Under the pieces are notes generated by a model that saw only the letters and a program-made list of their open reading frames with translations, was not told the origin of the DNA and did not search any database. This document shows positions 13,429 through 27,216 of a stretch of 62,000 nucleotides of DNA, piece by piece. The stretch is taken from NCBI RefSeq assembly GCF_008831285.2, contig NC_045149.1:6722417-6784416 (forward strand). Reading direction: 5' to 3'. Source of the stretch: Nymphaea colorata (lineage: Eukaryota > Streptophyta > Magnoliopsida > Nymphaeales > Nymphaeaceae). The position numbers and the translations under genes are program-made. How positions within the stretch are numbered: position 1 is the stretch's first letter; the number at the start of each line of letters is the position of its first letter.

Positions 13429-13597
13429 CAGGGGCGAAGATAGGTATTCACTACGTGTGGGCAATTGCCTACACAGGCCCCAAAAAAATCCTTATTTTTA
13501 TATTTATGAGCAATTTTTCTCATTTACATATTGGTGCTCCTCAAAATTTAAAATTTTATTAGTGCCCCTTTGCTAGAATTTTCGGATTTTGCCCCTG
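13429..13597. mobile_element. hAT-like MITE (family A)
   Basis: It begins CAGGGGCGAAG and ends with the complement of CAGGGGCAAAAT, giving 7 identical terminal bases. It contains the family core gtgggcaattgcctacaca near the left end. The 8-bp flanks (catatgtg/catacaca) match poorly, so the target duplication is decayed. 169 bp, non-coding. Confidence 0.55.
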
Positions 13598-14850
13598 CAT
13601 ACACATAACTAGTTTACATGGACACTTATTTTGCTACTAACAAATATAAGAATAGTATCATATGCTTCAACTTCAAAAGATTGATCTTCTAGAACACATT
13701 TTTTTCATTATAGTAAAACTTTGTGTTGTTGACCAAAAATTAAAATAATCCAAATTAATCACTTGTCTTATACTGAATACAAGGTTTCCAAGCTCATCAC
13801 CCAAGCTTGTGTCCCTTGTGCTCTTTACTAATTGTCTAGGAGAAATATCTTGATTAATAGATAAATTTGATTTAAGGATACACTCAGGTGGATAGCTTAG
13901 ATGAGATCAAACTTCTGAAAAAGAAACAAAACTTGTGGGAACTCATTCCTTATTAATTTGTTGGAGTTTTGGGTTTAGGCTCACTTTCCATATATCAAGA
14001 TAATTGCTTCTCTTTTGCTTCTAATTTATCGTGATTCGTCTACCCACTTCTAACTTTAATTCTTTTGATTGCTTTTGCCTTGTGAATCAGTAACCAAGTC
14101 TTAATTTTTACTTACCCTGCCGCCCGCTCTCCTTAATTTTTTTTTTTTTTTTGCTTTCATCAAGTTTTTTATCTTACCCTGAGAGATCCAAGGTTGCTTC
14201 GAAACCGGGATACCCATCAACTAAGCATCACACACCCACAGTTTGCAGTCCGAAGGAGTAACACACACGAAAATTAAACCGACGATTGGTCGTTCACTGT
14301 TCCACCAGTCCGACCAGCTATGTTATGCCCCTCAGTGCTGTAAGCTTAAGAAGAGAAAAGAAAGGTAATAATAACTCTAATATGAATAGTTGTAACGTCC
14401 TTCCTCTGTCTTGCACTTAAGCAATTGATGACGAGCTGCATTATATCACTGCACCCTATCTTAATACTTATTATATGAGATTATTAAGTCAAATTTGGAA
14501 TATATATGAAATTTTCCAATTACTTTTTAGTTAATGCATGATATCTCCCATTTCTTCATCCCTTTGGTTTTTCTAATTGGTGCAGTTGCATCTTCTTTCG
14601 GTCTTTTTTCCGAATGTATTGCATATCTTTTTTATTTGGTGTTATTTAATTTACATTCGTGTGATGCTTGAAGTCTGATACTTACTATCAAGCGTTTTAT
14701 GCATTCGAGCATAATAAAAAGGAGGAATCCAGCCTCGGTGGTGCGAAATAATAGCATTAATTTAATTATGTAAGCATGTCTTAATTATCAGGGTGGAATC
14801 CCTCGATGGGTTCAAAACTAATTTTAATAATAATTTAAGTGAAAAAGAGT

Positions 14851-14852
14851 GC

Positions 14853-14888
<36 letters not shown>

Positions 14889-14975
14889 ATGCACACATGC
14901 GTGCGTGTGTTAATTATCATGTTATATATTACAGCAGGAATCCCTCGATGGGGACACCAATAATTTGAGTGCATC

Positions 14976-15021
<46 letters not shown>
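14851..15021. repeat. Compound microsatellite (TA)n(TG)n ... (CA)n(GA)n
   Basis: A (TA)n(TG)n tract at about 14851-14888 is followed by (CA)n(GA)n at about 14976-15021. The two are separated by about 90 bases that include a repeat of 'ggaatccctcgatgggg' also seen at 14796-14811. The order suggests a local duplication. Confidence 0.85.
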
Positions 15022-15025
<4 letters not shown>

Positions 15026-16368
15026 ACATTTCTCATAAGTAAATGTGTTTTGCTTTATTACATTTTTATGTCAAAAAAGAAGATAAGAATTGAATGAATC
15101 GATTTGAGAATAACATCCCATTTCAACGACTTCTAATTCAGTATAAAAGAAAAACAGTGATCTACATATCCACTGCCATATCTAACAGAGTTTCATTAAA
15201 TTAAATATGCCAAATAATTAGTTAGTTAAATATATATCGGGCCGATGGGCCGGACTATGTTTTATTTTTTTGTTTCGCTTTACTTTTTCATGCTCTGCCA
15301 CCCTAGTGTGTTTTTTTAAGGTTGATTTGCTTTACTTTTTCATGCTCTGTCAATTTAATGTTTTTTTTTTCCTGGTTCTCTTTTCGCTTTATATTTCTGC
15401 TTGCATTTCTTTTGCAGCTTCTAGATGGCTTTAAGTACCACCACTACTTTGTACTTTTATACACAACATTTTTTTAGCACCACCCTGATCTTGATTTCTG
15501 CATATTTTATATATATATATATTTCTTAATTGTATTAACCTCACAATTATGATGCTAACTAGTTAATCTAAGGATAGCAATTAAAGACATAAATTGGTCC
15601 TCAATTAGATTGGTAGGCGGCAAGTCTCAATTTCGAGTACCAGGGACATCAACCTCCTGTGTTTTAAAAAAAAATGTCCCAGCGTATAAGTTGAAATGCA
15701 GTTGAATAATACTTCGAGACAGCAAAAACAAACCATATACCTTACAAAAACAAGAGATTGTATAGAAGCTTACACCAAGCATTGGATGTCTCGTGCTCAC
15801 TCAAAACTAAAGGCATAGATCCTTTCAAGTTAAAAATGGTCAAGAATTCGATGTCTAATTTATTTACTTAATGTAGTTGTGGAAAAAACAAAAAATTATA
15901 TATATATATAGAACTAGGACCAAGCCAATATTCTATTACTTACTTCCATATGTATGGAAATGATGATGGTAAAGTCAAAAAGATATGTAAAGCAAAGATT
16001 CGAAGGCATCAACAAAAGCAACACGACCAATTGAAAGCCAAAACGCGATCACCATCGATCTTGCGCAGAGAAAAAGCATGAGTGACAGCGGTGATGGATC
16101 TGATCCGACCCGTTCAAAGCACCATGGTCCATGGATCCACATTCGGGTCTATTGATAAAGGAATTAGGTTAAGAAACCGAAATGACTCCATCAATATGGC
16201 TCAGTTGGCATAAGAAGAAGAAGTATGGTTGTGAAATTTCATGACAATGTTCAACACTAAGATCTACACATTTTTTAATTCAAAACATATTAACAGAACA
16301 CCCTAAAAACTCTATTTAAAATTGTGAAGAATTTTAAGGACTTGTAAAGAAGGTTGTTAAGTGATTGG

Positions 16369-16517
16369 TAGGGGCGAAGGGAGGTGTGGGCAATTGCCCA
16401 CACAGTGCTACAAAAATGGTTTTTTTTATATTGAAACTCATGGCGTGGACTTTAAAAATCTAAAATTGTATAACTAGTGCTCCTTTGTTGAAATTTTCTA
16501 GCTCCGCTCCGCTCCTG
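16369..16517. mobile_element. hAT-like MITE (family A) with 8-bp target duplication
   Basis: Flanked by gtgattgg (16361-16368) and gtgattag (16518-16525), 7/8 identical. Ends TAGGGGCGAAGG and complement of CAGGAGCGGAGC. It carries the core gtgggcaattgcccacaca, a near-perfect palindrome, at its left side. 149 bp, non-coding. Confidence 0.7.
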
Positions 16518-16892
16518 GTGATTAGTTGTTCTAATTCATTGCATTTTGAACTGCGAACTAAAACTGTCAAGGTAAGAGTTGAGATCCATCAAACAATGAA
16601 CCAAAGCTTGGTGTGCTAGTGAATCATAGTGGTAGCAGAGCTGATATACAACATTCGGACCCTAGATCCTGCACATGCATACACATGTGCTTTAAGGAAA
16701 TAGATTGTAACATTCTAAAAGTTTAGTATCATATCTTAATTTAAGATGGTAAATAATCTTGATGACAAAGGTTGTTAAGTCTTTAGTTGTCTTTATTCCT
16801 AACATTTTTTGAGCTGCGAACTGAAATTATTAGGAAGCAGATTAGATCTTTGGACCAAAACTCGAGGCCGGTCATTACATTAATGATGGGGT

Positions 16893-17069
16893 CAAGGGCG
16901 GAGGGAAGACCATGGCCCCACCCCAGCCAATGAATTTTTTTTTACATTAAAAAAATAATATTTTTAATTACATAATGTATTTTTTGTATTAAAATTCAGG
17001 TTGGCCCTACCCAGATCCAGAGATCGGACTGCCGACCCGGCCCTAAAAAAAATCTTGGCTCCACCCCTG
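16893..17069. mobile_element. hAT-like MITE with 8-bp target duplication
   Basis: Target duplication gatggggt (16885-16892) / aatggggt (17070-17077), 7/8 identical. Inverted ends CAAGGGCGGAGGGAAG and complement of CAGGGGTGGAGCCAAG. 177 bp, AT-rich centre, no coding capacity. The termini are the same type as the 31516 element, but the interior differs from family A. Confidence 0.7.
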
Positions 17070-17505
17070 AATGGGGTGCATACCTAGATGTGGTTTAAGA
17101 AATGACCCTCAGTTTGCAATTCTTTTGTGGTATGTTACATTTCATGCCTAAATTACCCAATCATATATAGATTCATGTCCATTAATTTGATTCTTGAAAA
17201 GGAAAAAATAAATGCAAAAAGGTAATTTAGTTCAACTTCCAAGCACCTAACACTAAACTATAAGGGTTATAAAATAGATGGCATGACAAACATTGATTAT
17301 AAATACAATATGAGTACTATTCTAAATAGTACTACAATGACCTCACTCTGACAGCTTGTCCAAATTCAGCCTCTTATGGTATATATATATATATATATAT
17401 CGTTAATGATGGCTGTCAGCTAAGAGTTTATAAGAATTAAAGTTCAACGCTTGGAGTGTCTCCACTAGCTTATCCGGTAAAAGCTTATTTAACTCCAACT
17501 TGAAT

Positions 17506-17605
17506 GAAGAAAACTTATTTGTATATTAATTTTTCATATGAAAAGAGTTCTCCTTGAAGAAAACTTATTTGTATATTAATTTTTCATATGAAAAGAGTTC
17601 TCCTT
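17506..17605. repeat. 50-bp tandem duplication
   Basis: Two adjacent identical 50-bp copies begin gaagaaaacttatttgtata at 17506 and 17556. Confidence 0.92.
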
Positions 17606-20600
17606 GAAGAACATATTTCAAAGGCAAAAAATTAAACTTCTAACTCCAACATATGCCTTTACTTTATACTGCATTTGATTCATATGTTATTAGTTTCAAT
17701 ATTAAAATAACTAAAAACAGATATATATGAATAAATAACAACAATAAATTTATTCAAATGAAATCCAAATCAAGAAACGTAAACCCTAGATTAACCTCCT
17801 CAAACAAAAGGTTTAACGACTTTATGTCAAAGTTTTATGAAGTTTTTTGTGTTCCTCAGGGGATCGGTGCAATAGATTGGGGTAGGGATTGGTATGCAGT
17901 TAATTTTTATTTCGAATATTAGGGCCGCCAATATTTTGTCTGGTTAAAACTCGAGTTTGCTCTTTAAAATGTTTAAAGAACTTAAGCTTGATTAAAGAAA
18001 TTGAAAACAAAAAAATAAATCTTCTTCCAAAATACCAACTCAAAGTTTGGTGTCCAAGGAAAAAATCCAGAAAAATAGTCTTAAGCACTGTCACAAAAAA
18101 AAAGTATGAATATTATACAGTGAAGAATTTCTTGAGTATAATACGGAAAAGTTATATGTCTCGATAATATCTCAGAAAAATTTCGGTGAATTTTTTAAAA
18201 ATTTAAAACATTTAATAAATCTTAAAAATTATAAAAATAAAAATTAATAAAAAATACAAAAAATGGGGAAATACATATAATACTTGTCGTATACACGTAT
18301 TATACGTGTATCTCATATAATACTCATATTGTATGCGTATTATACCCATATGATGCCCTTTTTTTCATGTTTTTTATTTTTTGGTGTTTTTTTTAAACGC
18401 ATCTTTTTACGTTTTATATGTGTTTTTTGGAATAAAACACGTTTTTTGTGACAATAAGAAATATAAAATAAAAATAAATGACAATTGTAAGGTTCGATTC
18501 ACAACAATCTTGGGGATGCGTTTAAAGCAAGGATGCGGCGGTGAAAGCCCACCCAACGGTCTGGAAAAAGGCCAAAAAAGGGCGACCTCACAATTACATT
18601 GCCTCATTAATGATGATGCCTTGCCTTTTCCCTCTCCATAATTTAATCTCATTTATTTGTTCTTCTTCTTTCTTTAATCGGTCCCCTTTTGCTTTGTACA
18701 TGTTGCTCTCGCTAAAAGCATAAATTAAGATTCTGCGTGAGAAAGATTAAAATTAAAGCCTCAATTCCGACCAGTGACCTAACAAGGACATTTTTGAAAG
18801 AGACCAAACACTGAGTTGGTTGTCTTGTTGCAACTATCAAATCGCAAAACTGTAAGAGCTCCAAGAAAGAGAGATTGCCAACTTCTGTTTCTAAGCTCAG
18901 CTCAGACGTGGCTCGCTCTTGTTCGAGAGAGCGAAGCAGTGTCAAACCAACCAACAAGCATTAGCGCCCGAATGTCGCTAAATTGAAGCAACGATCTTAC
19001 TTTTTTTTCCAGGGGACGGAAAATTTTTCCTTTCTAATAGACTTTGTTGTAAGATGGGTTTTCGATAGAGTTGGTTGCCGGTGGCGGCGGTGGGTTGTGT
19101 CCGGCCGCCGGCATTTGCCAATCCACAGATTAGGACCATAAGCCCCTAGAGTCGGATTTTATGCTGCAAAGAGCAATTAATTAAGAAAACTTTCCTGATT
19201 TGGAGGTGTGGGTTTTTCTTGTTGTTCAACTAAAAAACAAAGTTAGTTGGTTTTCTAGAAAAAGGAAAGACCGGCCATTGGTTGACTGCTATTCTTTCAC
19301 TTTCTAACTTCCCAAACAAGGTAAACATTGTCAACAAGAGCCATAGACCATAGACTTTAATAAAACATGAAGTTTCTGGCGTGAAATAGGGGCTCAGGCC
19401 ACCTGCAATTTTGAAAAAGCCATACTTTTATTTTTAAAAAAGGAACTTACTATGACCTTTTGTGAAAATTCTATATAATAACAGTGATTTTCAGGCATAA
19501 TTAGGATAATGGGTATGGAGATATACACGTAATATATATATATATATATAACATAAAAAAATCAAAAATGCAAGAGACAGTTAAATAAAAAAGTTAATGA
19601 ATGGCTTTAAAAATAGAATGAAAAATGAGTTAAAAAAAATAGATTAAATAAAATTAAATAATTTGAAGTGTATCTAAATACCCACTTTAGATTCGAGTAA
19701 GGAAAACAAAGGTTAAGAGAGTTGTTAAATACTGCAGGTTGCATCGGCAGGCGGGAGTCTGTCCAACCACAATTTGACAAAAAGAGAAAAATAGGAGATA
19801 AAAAATCATCCTAATGGTGTGTTGGGGGGTCGGACTCGGGTGGAACTTTTCCCCTTTTTCCGCTTACATTCAAACACTGCAGGCGTGCCTCAGATTTGGT
19901 AAGCTTTTAATACCGGAGAGAGAGAGCATTGATTGAATAGTGCTGCAAATTTCACGTGGAATCAGGGTACGCCACCGTCGCATTTATGCGTTATATTTAA
20001 ATGTAGAGAAAGAAACAAAAATACACATTATTTTTCATTCCATATCACAAGAAAAAAATGAACACATCAAATCTCTGAAGCAGAGAAATTAATATTTCCT
20101 TTCATTTAATTTTCTTTTTTTCTTTAAGAAAAAACTAAAATGAGGGGGTTGCCCTAACAAGAGCGGATGGAAGCACTCTTTAATTGTGACAGTAAAATAT
20201 GTCGACCGAGTTATAGCAAAAGCCAAAAAGTTGTATAAATTGATTAAGAGTTATTGGGTAAACTTCATTTATGTAATACTATTGACAAAATTAATTTTTG
20301 AAAGCTAAAGAACAGGTGATCATTATCTTCTTGGTAAAATAAATGCACATAGTAGGTTGTGAATGGTTAATAAAGTTTATTAATTGATTGAATTAGTGTT
20401 CATAGTTCTTGTATTGATCCCTTAGTTTATGTATATGTTTTAAGGAACATAATATAGCTGGTTAGGCTCGCAGTGATAAAAGTTTGCGTCATGAATTTGA
20501 TTCTTATCAGTGTTATTTTATTCGGTTGCAAATAAGCCTAGGCACCGGGCTGGGCTGCCGCCGGGTACCCGGCTCGACTTGGCCTGGTCAGGCGCAAAAA

Positions 20601-20784
20601 AAGGAACCCGGGCTTGGCTTTTTTTAGTCGGTTCGAGCTGGCTCGGGCTTGATGCTCAAACTTAATTGCAAACAATGCAGAATGTGATACTTTAATTGAC
20701 TGATGTGCCATCTTTTGTCAAGGTTTTGAAGCAACTCAGCAATGAAAAGGAGGGGAAGCTACTTCTTCTACCATTGGCACTTAG

Positions 20785-20785
<1 letters not shown>

Positions 20786-20825
<40 letters not shown>

Positions 20826-21014
20826 AATGAATTGAACATGTATCATACTCCTTATTTTTCTCTAGGTTTTCTTTATAATAATTTCTTTTTACCTTAAAAT
20901 TAGAATAACAAAAGGAAGAAAGAAAGGCTTGAAAAAACTAATATCCAAATGAAATTACCTTAATACTCTCTCTCTCTCTCTCTCTCTTATATATATATAT
21001 ATATATATATATAC
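20786..21014. repeat. (TA)n and (CT)n(AT)n microsatellites
   Basis: (TA)n at about 20788-20820 and (CT)n followed by (AT)n at about 20967-21013. They flank an ordinary AT-rich stretch. Confidence 0.85.
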
Positions 21015-22179
21015 TTACTGCTCTGCTTAAGTATCAAAGGTGGTCAAAGGTTCGAATTCCAAGAGTTGCGCATCTCCTGCTTGCAAATAAAGAATCGCTG
21101 TGCATCACCATTGATTGAAGCAGTGCTTAGGGAGATGAACCAATCTTACCAATGATCAATTTCTCCTGACATCAGATCTTGTAATGAACTATCCATTAAA
21201 AAAACACATATCAATCGAGGCACCATGCTCTAGTTTATTATTAGAAGGGGGACCCAATTGAGAGATCTTCATCATAAGCAGGGTTTCTAAAAATGTAGAA
21301 AAACACAAAAAGAGACAAGAAAAAGGCCATGTGAAGCTGCAAGTTTTGTTTAGAGTGCCATGACAAATTATTGTCACAAATCTTAAGACACCTTCACAAG
21401 TTGACTGACATTTGCACTGAGGCGACATTTGGAGATGCACCCACTAATTGCAAACTTGGAAAATGTGTTGTAATCCACTATAAAATGCGAAAAATTCATG
21501 AATATATGGAAAAAAAAAATGCACCATGGATCCAGTTTAGCTAAGATGGATGCACATTTAGATCCGAAAGAGGTTTGATGGATGGTTGGATCCGAATCTC
21601 TCGAGAGACCCAAGACTATTCTGGATCCAAAGTATATTATCATGGTCCGACTGGTTCGATCGACTTTTAGTTGGCCTTATTCATTCATTTCAAATATTTC
21701 TACATACTAGCTTTTATTGAATATTGTCGGTTGAAGTAGCCTGTCAATTTAATGAAAAATAGGGCTGATATGTAGATTCAACATGATCCAGCAAGAGCTA
21801 AAGTGTTAAAGCATGAGCCACATTATATATCACGTGAAGAAAAACGGCACAATTATCCTTCTTATTTCAAAATTTACAATGCTTTCATATATATATATAT
21901 ATATGAATCTGTCAAGATTAAACTGGAAATATAAAAGTCAAGTTTTTTCTTTAAGGGTTTAAAATACCTTTTAAAAAAAAGAAATAGTGAAAAACAAGAA
22001 AAACAAATGAGTTTCTTTAAACAAAACCCTCTGTTTCTTTAAGGAGACATTTGGTATTCTTGAAAACCAACTTGACTTTTATATTTATAACTTAATCAGT
22101 ACTTTCTCATCGCTTTGAAATCGACAATACAAGTTATCTCCGTCAAGTCTAGTATATGGGCTGGTTTGGAAAGCTAACT

Positions 22180-22180
22180 A

Positions 22181-22230
<50 letters not shown>

Positions 22231-22231
22231 C
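22180..22231. repeat. (CT)n(AT)n microsatellite
   Basis: A run of CT dinucleotides passes directly into (AT)n. This CT-to-AT junction recurs at 20967, 29403 and 31081. Confidence 0.88.
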
Positions 22232-23046
22232 AAAAACTGAATGGTAACTCCTAGACTCATGAAAGTAATATGATCCTTCATGTTGGAAGTTAAGAGAAAG
22301 ACAAGGTAAAAAATGTGTTCCTTTCTTTTTTTATTTTTCTTTCAATCGTTCACCACGATGGATCAAACGACAGAGTTGGTAACTATTGATAACCAACTTA
22401 CCATTCAATCATGTATATATATAATAAAGATTTTCATGCAAAATGACATATTTCTGACGGCAAATTGGTAGGTAGGTCTTTGTGAATCCCGTGTAAAATT
22501 TTGCAGCAAGATTAAATTGACTACTAAAGAGAGGAGATACGAAAACTAGAATGACCACATGGATGACAACTTTTTCGAGTTGTTACTACCAAGAGCTAAC
22601 CTTGGTTTGTCCAAGTACATAATATTACACGCCTTCGACTCAAGGCGACAGCAGATCAGATGGTGTAAGCGAACCCCACAAGAGATATAGATCAAGATTT
22701 CGTTCACTAGAAGCCATTTTAGTAAACCCAATTCAAAAACTTATGATGAAGGAGGAGAAAAAATGTCTTGAGGTACACGAAAGGGGCCAGAACCAGACAG
22801 GGTAAGCGGGCATTTACTACGTCTCTTAATTGACAGTTTCCCTTGTGACAGGAGATAAAAATTTATGTATTGAGATAAGAAGGAAGCTGGTCTGAGAACG
22901 GGGACGAGCATAAAGATGAGAGAATCTGCTTGAGCTGTCATCAGGTGGTTAATGGACCATCCATGGAAGCTCCCATTCTTTGCCTTGCTTTAATTAACTC
23001 CATGAATTTTACCAGATGATCCTGAAGTCAAACCTCATCTTCTGAA

Positions 23047-23053
23047 TATAAAC
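23047..23053 (+). promoter_or_regulatory. TATA box of the ATL gene
   Basis: TATAAAC lies 90 bases upstream of the ATL start codon, which predicts a transcript start near 23078 and a short leader. The surroundings (aaacaccgagcaaccctacc) are less AT-rich than upstream, as expected of a core promoter. Confidence 0.55.
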
Positions 23054-23116
23054 ACCGAGCAACCCTACCGCCTTCTTCTCATTAATTTATTCATATAACA
23101 AACTAGAGCAACCGAG

Positions 23117-23135
23117 GAGAGAGAGAGAGAGAGAG
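23117..23135 (+). promoter_or_regulatory. GA-repeat in the ATL leader
   Basis: An uninterrupted GA/GAGA run ends 7 bases before the start codon. GA-repeats are binding sites of plant BPC (GAGA-binding) factors. Whether that applies here is inference. Confidence 0.45.
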
Positions 23136-23142
23136 GTGAGCG

Positions 23143-24273
23143 ATGGCGTCCCGGAAAACCCTTCTGCCTTCTATAGATCCCTACCTTTCACCACCGCCGG
23201 CACCACCGCTACCACCTTCAGCCCCTCGCTTCTATTTTACGCAGAGGTCGTCGCAATCCAGCTACCACCAACTGAAGGCCAATGCCGTCATGATACTGCT
23301 CTTGATCTTGGCCGTCGTCTTCCTCGTTTCGCTGTCCCTCCACCTGCTTCTCCGGCTCCTTGAGCGTCGAAGATCAAGAACCACCATACCCACCACCAGC
23401 AGCAGCACTAGCAGCCCGCCGGAGGCGGTAACCATCGAGACCCAATTCCACCACCACCATAGCAGGAGCAGCAGTAGCGGAGGAGGAAACGGAGGTGTCA
23501 CCCTGGTGGACTCACTCCCCATCTTCACCTTCGCCTCCATCACCAGCCGCAGCAACCAGCGCCTGGATTGTGCCGTCTGCCTCAGCCCCTTCCAGTCGGA
23601 CGATCGCCTGCGCCTACTCCCTTACTGCACTCACGCCTTCCACGCGGACTGCATCGGAACGTGGCTGCTCACCAACACTACATGCCCGCTCTGCCGCTCC
23701 GACCTCACCGCCGCTCCGGCCATCCCCGCTGCCACCACCAACACAGGCGCCGCCGGTGCCGGGAACGAGCGGGAGGATGTCGAGTCGGTGAAGTCATCCG
23801 TCGGCGGCCGGAGTTTCCGTGTGGAGCTCGGGAGCATCAGCGGGCGTTCGGGCGGTGGCGGAAGCCGGCGGTCTTATTCGATGGGGTCGTTCGAGTACGT
23901 AGTGCCGGATAATTCGCAGCCGGAGGTGTTCGTCGCCGACCGGGACAAAAACTCCGACAGGTTTCACGGGTTCTCTGGTTCTGGGGAGGCGGACTTCCGC
24001 GAAGTGGGCGGTGGGTACCGGACGGAACCGAAGATGGTGGCGGATGGAGTCGGCGGAACAAGCCGCAATTGGCTAAGGGAGTACCTGGAAAGGCTGGTCT
24101 CTTCGGCGTCGTCCTCGTTTTCGCTGAGGACGACGTCATTCCGTTCGAGCAGCGAGGGCCGGAGTCGGCCCAGCGACGTTTTCCCGGCGACCGGCGTCGA
24201 GCCGGACAGCCACAGCGACCGGTTCGCGGCGGCGGCGGAAAGCTTCCTGCTCTTCTTGAGGTCGGACATGTGA
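23143..24273 (+). CDS. ATL-family RING-H2 E3 ubiquitin ligase (ATL4-like)
   Basis: Intronless 376-residue protein, as is usual for ATLs. Order: Pro-rich N-terminus (1-47), one transmembrane helix at about 48-70 ([20 protein letters not shown]), basic stretch, Ser/Thr/His-rich linker, ATL 'GLD-like' segment VDSLPIF (122-128), then a RING-H2 finger. Zinc ligands are C143, C146, C162, H164, H167, C170, C181 and C184, with spacing C-x2-C-x15-C-x-H-x2-H-x2-C-x10-C-x2-C. W174 supports E2 binding. The long Ser/Gly-rich C-tail ends in [11 protein letters not shown]. It would ubiquitinate membrane-associated targets; substrate unknown. RING and GLD-like wording are closest, from memory, to ATL4/RHX1A. 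The coding region is GC-rich against AT-rich flanks. The start was chosen as the first Met after the GA leader. Large open frames on the other strand are GC-driven shadows. Confidence 0.93.
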   Translation: MASRKTLLPSIDPYLSPPPAPPLPPSAPRFYFTQRSSQSSYHQLKANAVMILLLILAVVFLVSLSLHLLLRLLERRRSRTTIPTTSSSTSSPPEAVTIETQFHHHHSRSSSSGGGNGGVTLVDSLPIFTFASITSRSNQRLDCAVCLSPFQSDDRLRLLPYCTHAFHADCIGTWLLTNTTCPLCRSDLTAAPAIPAATTNTGAAGAGNEREDVESVKSSVGGRSFRVELGSISGRSGGGGSRRSYSMGSFEYVVPDNSQPEVFVADRDKNSDRFHGFSGSGEADFREVGGGYRTEPKMVADGVGGTSRNWLREYLERLVSSASSSFSLRTTSFRSSSEGRSRPSDVFPATGVEPDSHSDRFAAAAESFLLFLRSDM

Positions 24274-25412
24274 ACGGAAAAATAACCAAACAATGCCTGA
24301 GTTTCTTGGGAAGAGACACTATTGTCCTTTGACTCCTCATTGACCAAAAATAGCTTCAGCGGCACGATCGTAATATACGGACGACAGAACGCCCTTTTCC
24401 GGTAATAATCATAGGAGAGGTCGGATAATTACTTCGCTCTTCATTTTTTCTTTTCATATTTTTTGGAGCAAAAATGAGCTGTTTTTAGCTTTTATTCATT
24501 TGTTGCATGAGGTTGATGAGATACATTGAAGTTGTTCATCTACTTGTAAATATATATGATGATGAAAATTTACCGCCATCATATTGCCAAGATCGTGATT
24601 TTGGTTTAGCACTGAAAATCCAGAACTTCTTTTATCTTGTTTCTTGAAAGGTTAATAAACCCTTTTCTAGCTATTCTTAAAGTGGATGAAAGAAAATAAG
24701 AATCTAATATCAGGATCTTTAGATGGTGCCGTTTGTCTGGTTGCTTCAAAGAAGGATGCCACTCCGCATCTACATTTCCTATTTATGAGCTGTTAAGACA
24801 TTTTGTCGATATTTAATGCAGGCAAAAGCATATGTTAATGTCGATTTAAATCAGGTCATAAATATGTATGTCTAAGTGTCGCTGCACCAACTACAGTCAA
24901 TTATATCAAACATTATAACCTAAAGAGGGCTATGAACTGTCTCGAGCTTAAGATTTCTGATCGACTTCTAATGCCATGATTCCGAGTTCCAAGATTATGA
25001 TTCTCCGGCATGAGCTTCTCCGTGTTTGTTTGTCTTCCAAACATTTGATACCTGAGATTTTTACTCTCAGATGTTACAAAACGCACCACGAGTTGCGGGA
25101 GAGAGTTGGCCCTCCAAGAGGTGCCAAAGTTCCGGCAGTTTTCTTTTATCTTTTCTTCTTTTTTCATTGAACAGACACAATGTCTCACGGATGTTAAAGT
25201 AATAAAGTTCATGTGGGCAACAACGTTGAAGCAAATTTCTTTTGTCTTATCGTGAATTCAAGAATGATAATAGCAAGATGGTAGCTTTTTAAGGTCTTGC
25301 TTCAACCCATTCTGATATAGGAATATTTAGCTTTTATTTTCCTACCTTTTCTTTTCAAAGTAAATCTCTCTCTCTCTCTCTCTCTCTCTGTTTTTGTCCT
25401 TTGTACATTCGC

Positions 25413-25546
25413 ATAAACTTTCATATATTCTTTATTTTCTGCATGTATATTACTTTCTCATATCTTATAGTCATCATATATAAACTTTCATATATTCTTT
25501 ATTTTCTGCATGTATATTACTTTCTCATATCTTATAGTCATCATAT
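25413..25546. repeat. 67-bp tandem duplication
   Basis: Two adjacent identical copies (25413-25479 and 25480-25546) begin ataaactttcatatattctt. Confidence 0.92.
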
Positions 25547-27216
25547 AGATCGTCTTAGATGGGGTTCGGTGTTCGAGGTTTTAACTTCCTCAATGCGGAG
25601 AGCGGAGAGCAGAGACAAGACTTGTCACATTTTCCACCATCAACCTGACCAGCTATGCTTTGTATGATAGTAATTCGTTCAAAATTGACAAACCTAAATC
25701 TGACCCATGTTGGAACCACTTACATTTCTAATACATATAAAGAAAATACCAATTGCAAAGGCACATGTAGATTGGTGTGTGCAATTGCCCACACTAAAAT
25801 TGATTTGTTTCTATTTTGATACTTCTTCATTTTCATATGAATGCCTCTTTCGAGTGAACAGAAAGATTCACAGCTCAACAAAACATCTGTCAACTCCTTA
25901 TCCTGATACATGAGTTACTTTTGGTGTCTCGAGGTACCGCTCTCACTGCACTTCAGTTTACAAATCGACAAGACGGCCCATCGTTTGATACCAACTTCCT
26001 CGCAAATGAAAAGTAAAATTCTGTCTTAATATTTTTTTTAACTCTATCACTAATCACAAAAAAAAAAGAAGAAGAATAGTTTGAATTTCACTTCATATTT
26101 TATAAAATCGAGATTAGCCAGGGTCGGTCTTGTTCGGGCCTCATTATTATTGAATGGAGACATGTGGGGACAACTGTCGTCTTGGTTTGGTAAAACCTAC
26201 TTGGCCAAGCAACGGTATGAATGCGGAAAGGTTCGGACTTGGAAACTAAAAGAATTCCAATATTTTTAGACCCCGCATCGGTCAGGCCCTTGCTTTCCAG
26301 TTAACTGCCTTCCATAATTGGACATTCAATCCTGATTTTTCCATTTCAAGCTTTGTTTGGCCGCTGGTAAAACTTTCGCCTCAATAACTTATCTCTATTT
26401 GGAAGGTGAAATGGGTAAAAAACAATGGAGAAACGTTTGCAGGAATAAGTTTTCTCTATTTTGAAGGAGAAATGTCCGTTCATTGATTCAAACTGAACTG
26501 GCCAACAATTATATATATATATATATATATATAACTTATAGCAAAATAAAATAAAATGGTATTAAATGATTAAAAATGAAAATTACTAAATTATTTTGAA
26601 CTAGAGTTAAAGTCGACACTTGGCACTCTTGAATTGGCGAATCCGAACTATGAGCCACTTGTTGGATCTGGATTAATCGATTTAGGCCTATTTTGATAAC
26701 ACCTATAAAAAATTACATGTTTGTCCCTCCTTGACAAGAAATTTCCCTGTGTGTGAGAAATTTCTTACTGGTGCACGTAATCTGATGCTGCCATGCATGT
26801 AGTTGGATCTGGTAATGATAGAAATCCGAATAGAAAACATTCTTTTAAATTGGATATCATCTACTCACTCAACAGAGGTGCAGTGATGTCAAATGGTCAG
26901 TAGTTTTCAGGTTATGATCCGTATTTGGATTTGGGTCCTTAACAGTAATGAAGTTCAGATCAGCTTTTTTTTTTTTAATAAATCTGAATTTGAGTCCCAA
27001 AATCTGACAAGAATCCAACTTGCGGACACTGCGCGTGTTGGATCTGAATTTGATTATAAAACCTCATATTCAAATCCGAATCTGAGTCTGTATCCGATTA
27101 TGTAAGATCTTATTATGTCGGATCATATAAACGGCGAATCTAAGCCATCTACATCTCTAATATCCATTTCTAAACTCCAAAAAGTTCACATCCCTACTCT
27201 CTCTCTCTTACTGTAA

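Larger units (their letters stand above)
6293..23040. other. 16.7-kb gene-free interval
   Basis: I found no exon chain, tRNA or rRNA here. Codon-like open frames are AT-rich shadows. Supported contents are listed separately: a minisatellite (8027-8330), (TA)n tracts, a SINE candidate, hAT-like MITEs at 13429, 16369 and 16893, short tandem duplications and CT/AT microsatellites. The rest is unannotatable AT-rich sequence, probably decayed transposons. For example, 20530-20660 is rich in 'ggctcgggc' words and 12540-12740 in 'ttcgaat/gattcgaat' words. Confidence 0.5.

Noticed and set aside
16185-16230. 'tggctcagttggcat', A-box-like word
   Set aside because: No B box at the expected distance and no cloverleaf, so neither a tRNA gene nor a SINE is supported.
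23837-24365. Long minus-strand frames (167 and 133 codons) opposite the ATL gene
   Set aside because: They are GC-driven antisense shadows of a clear RING-H2 coding sequence, with Pro/Arg-rich composition and no motifs.
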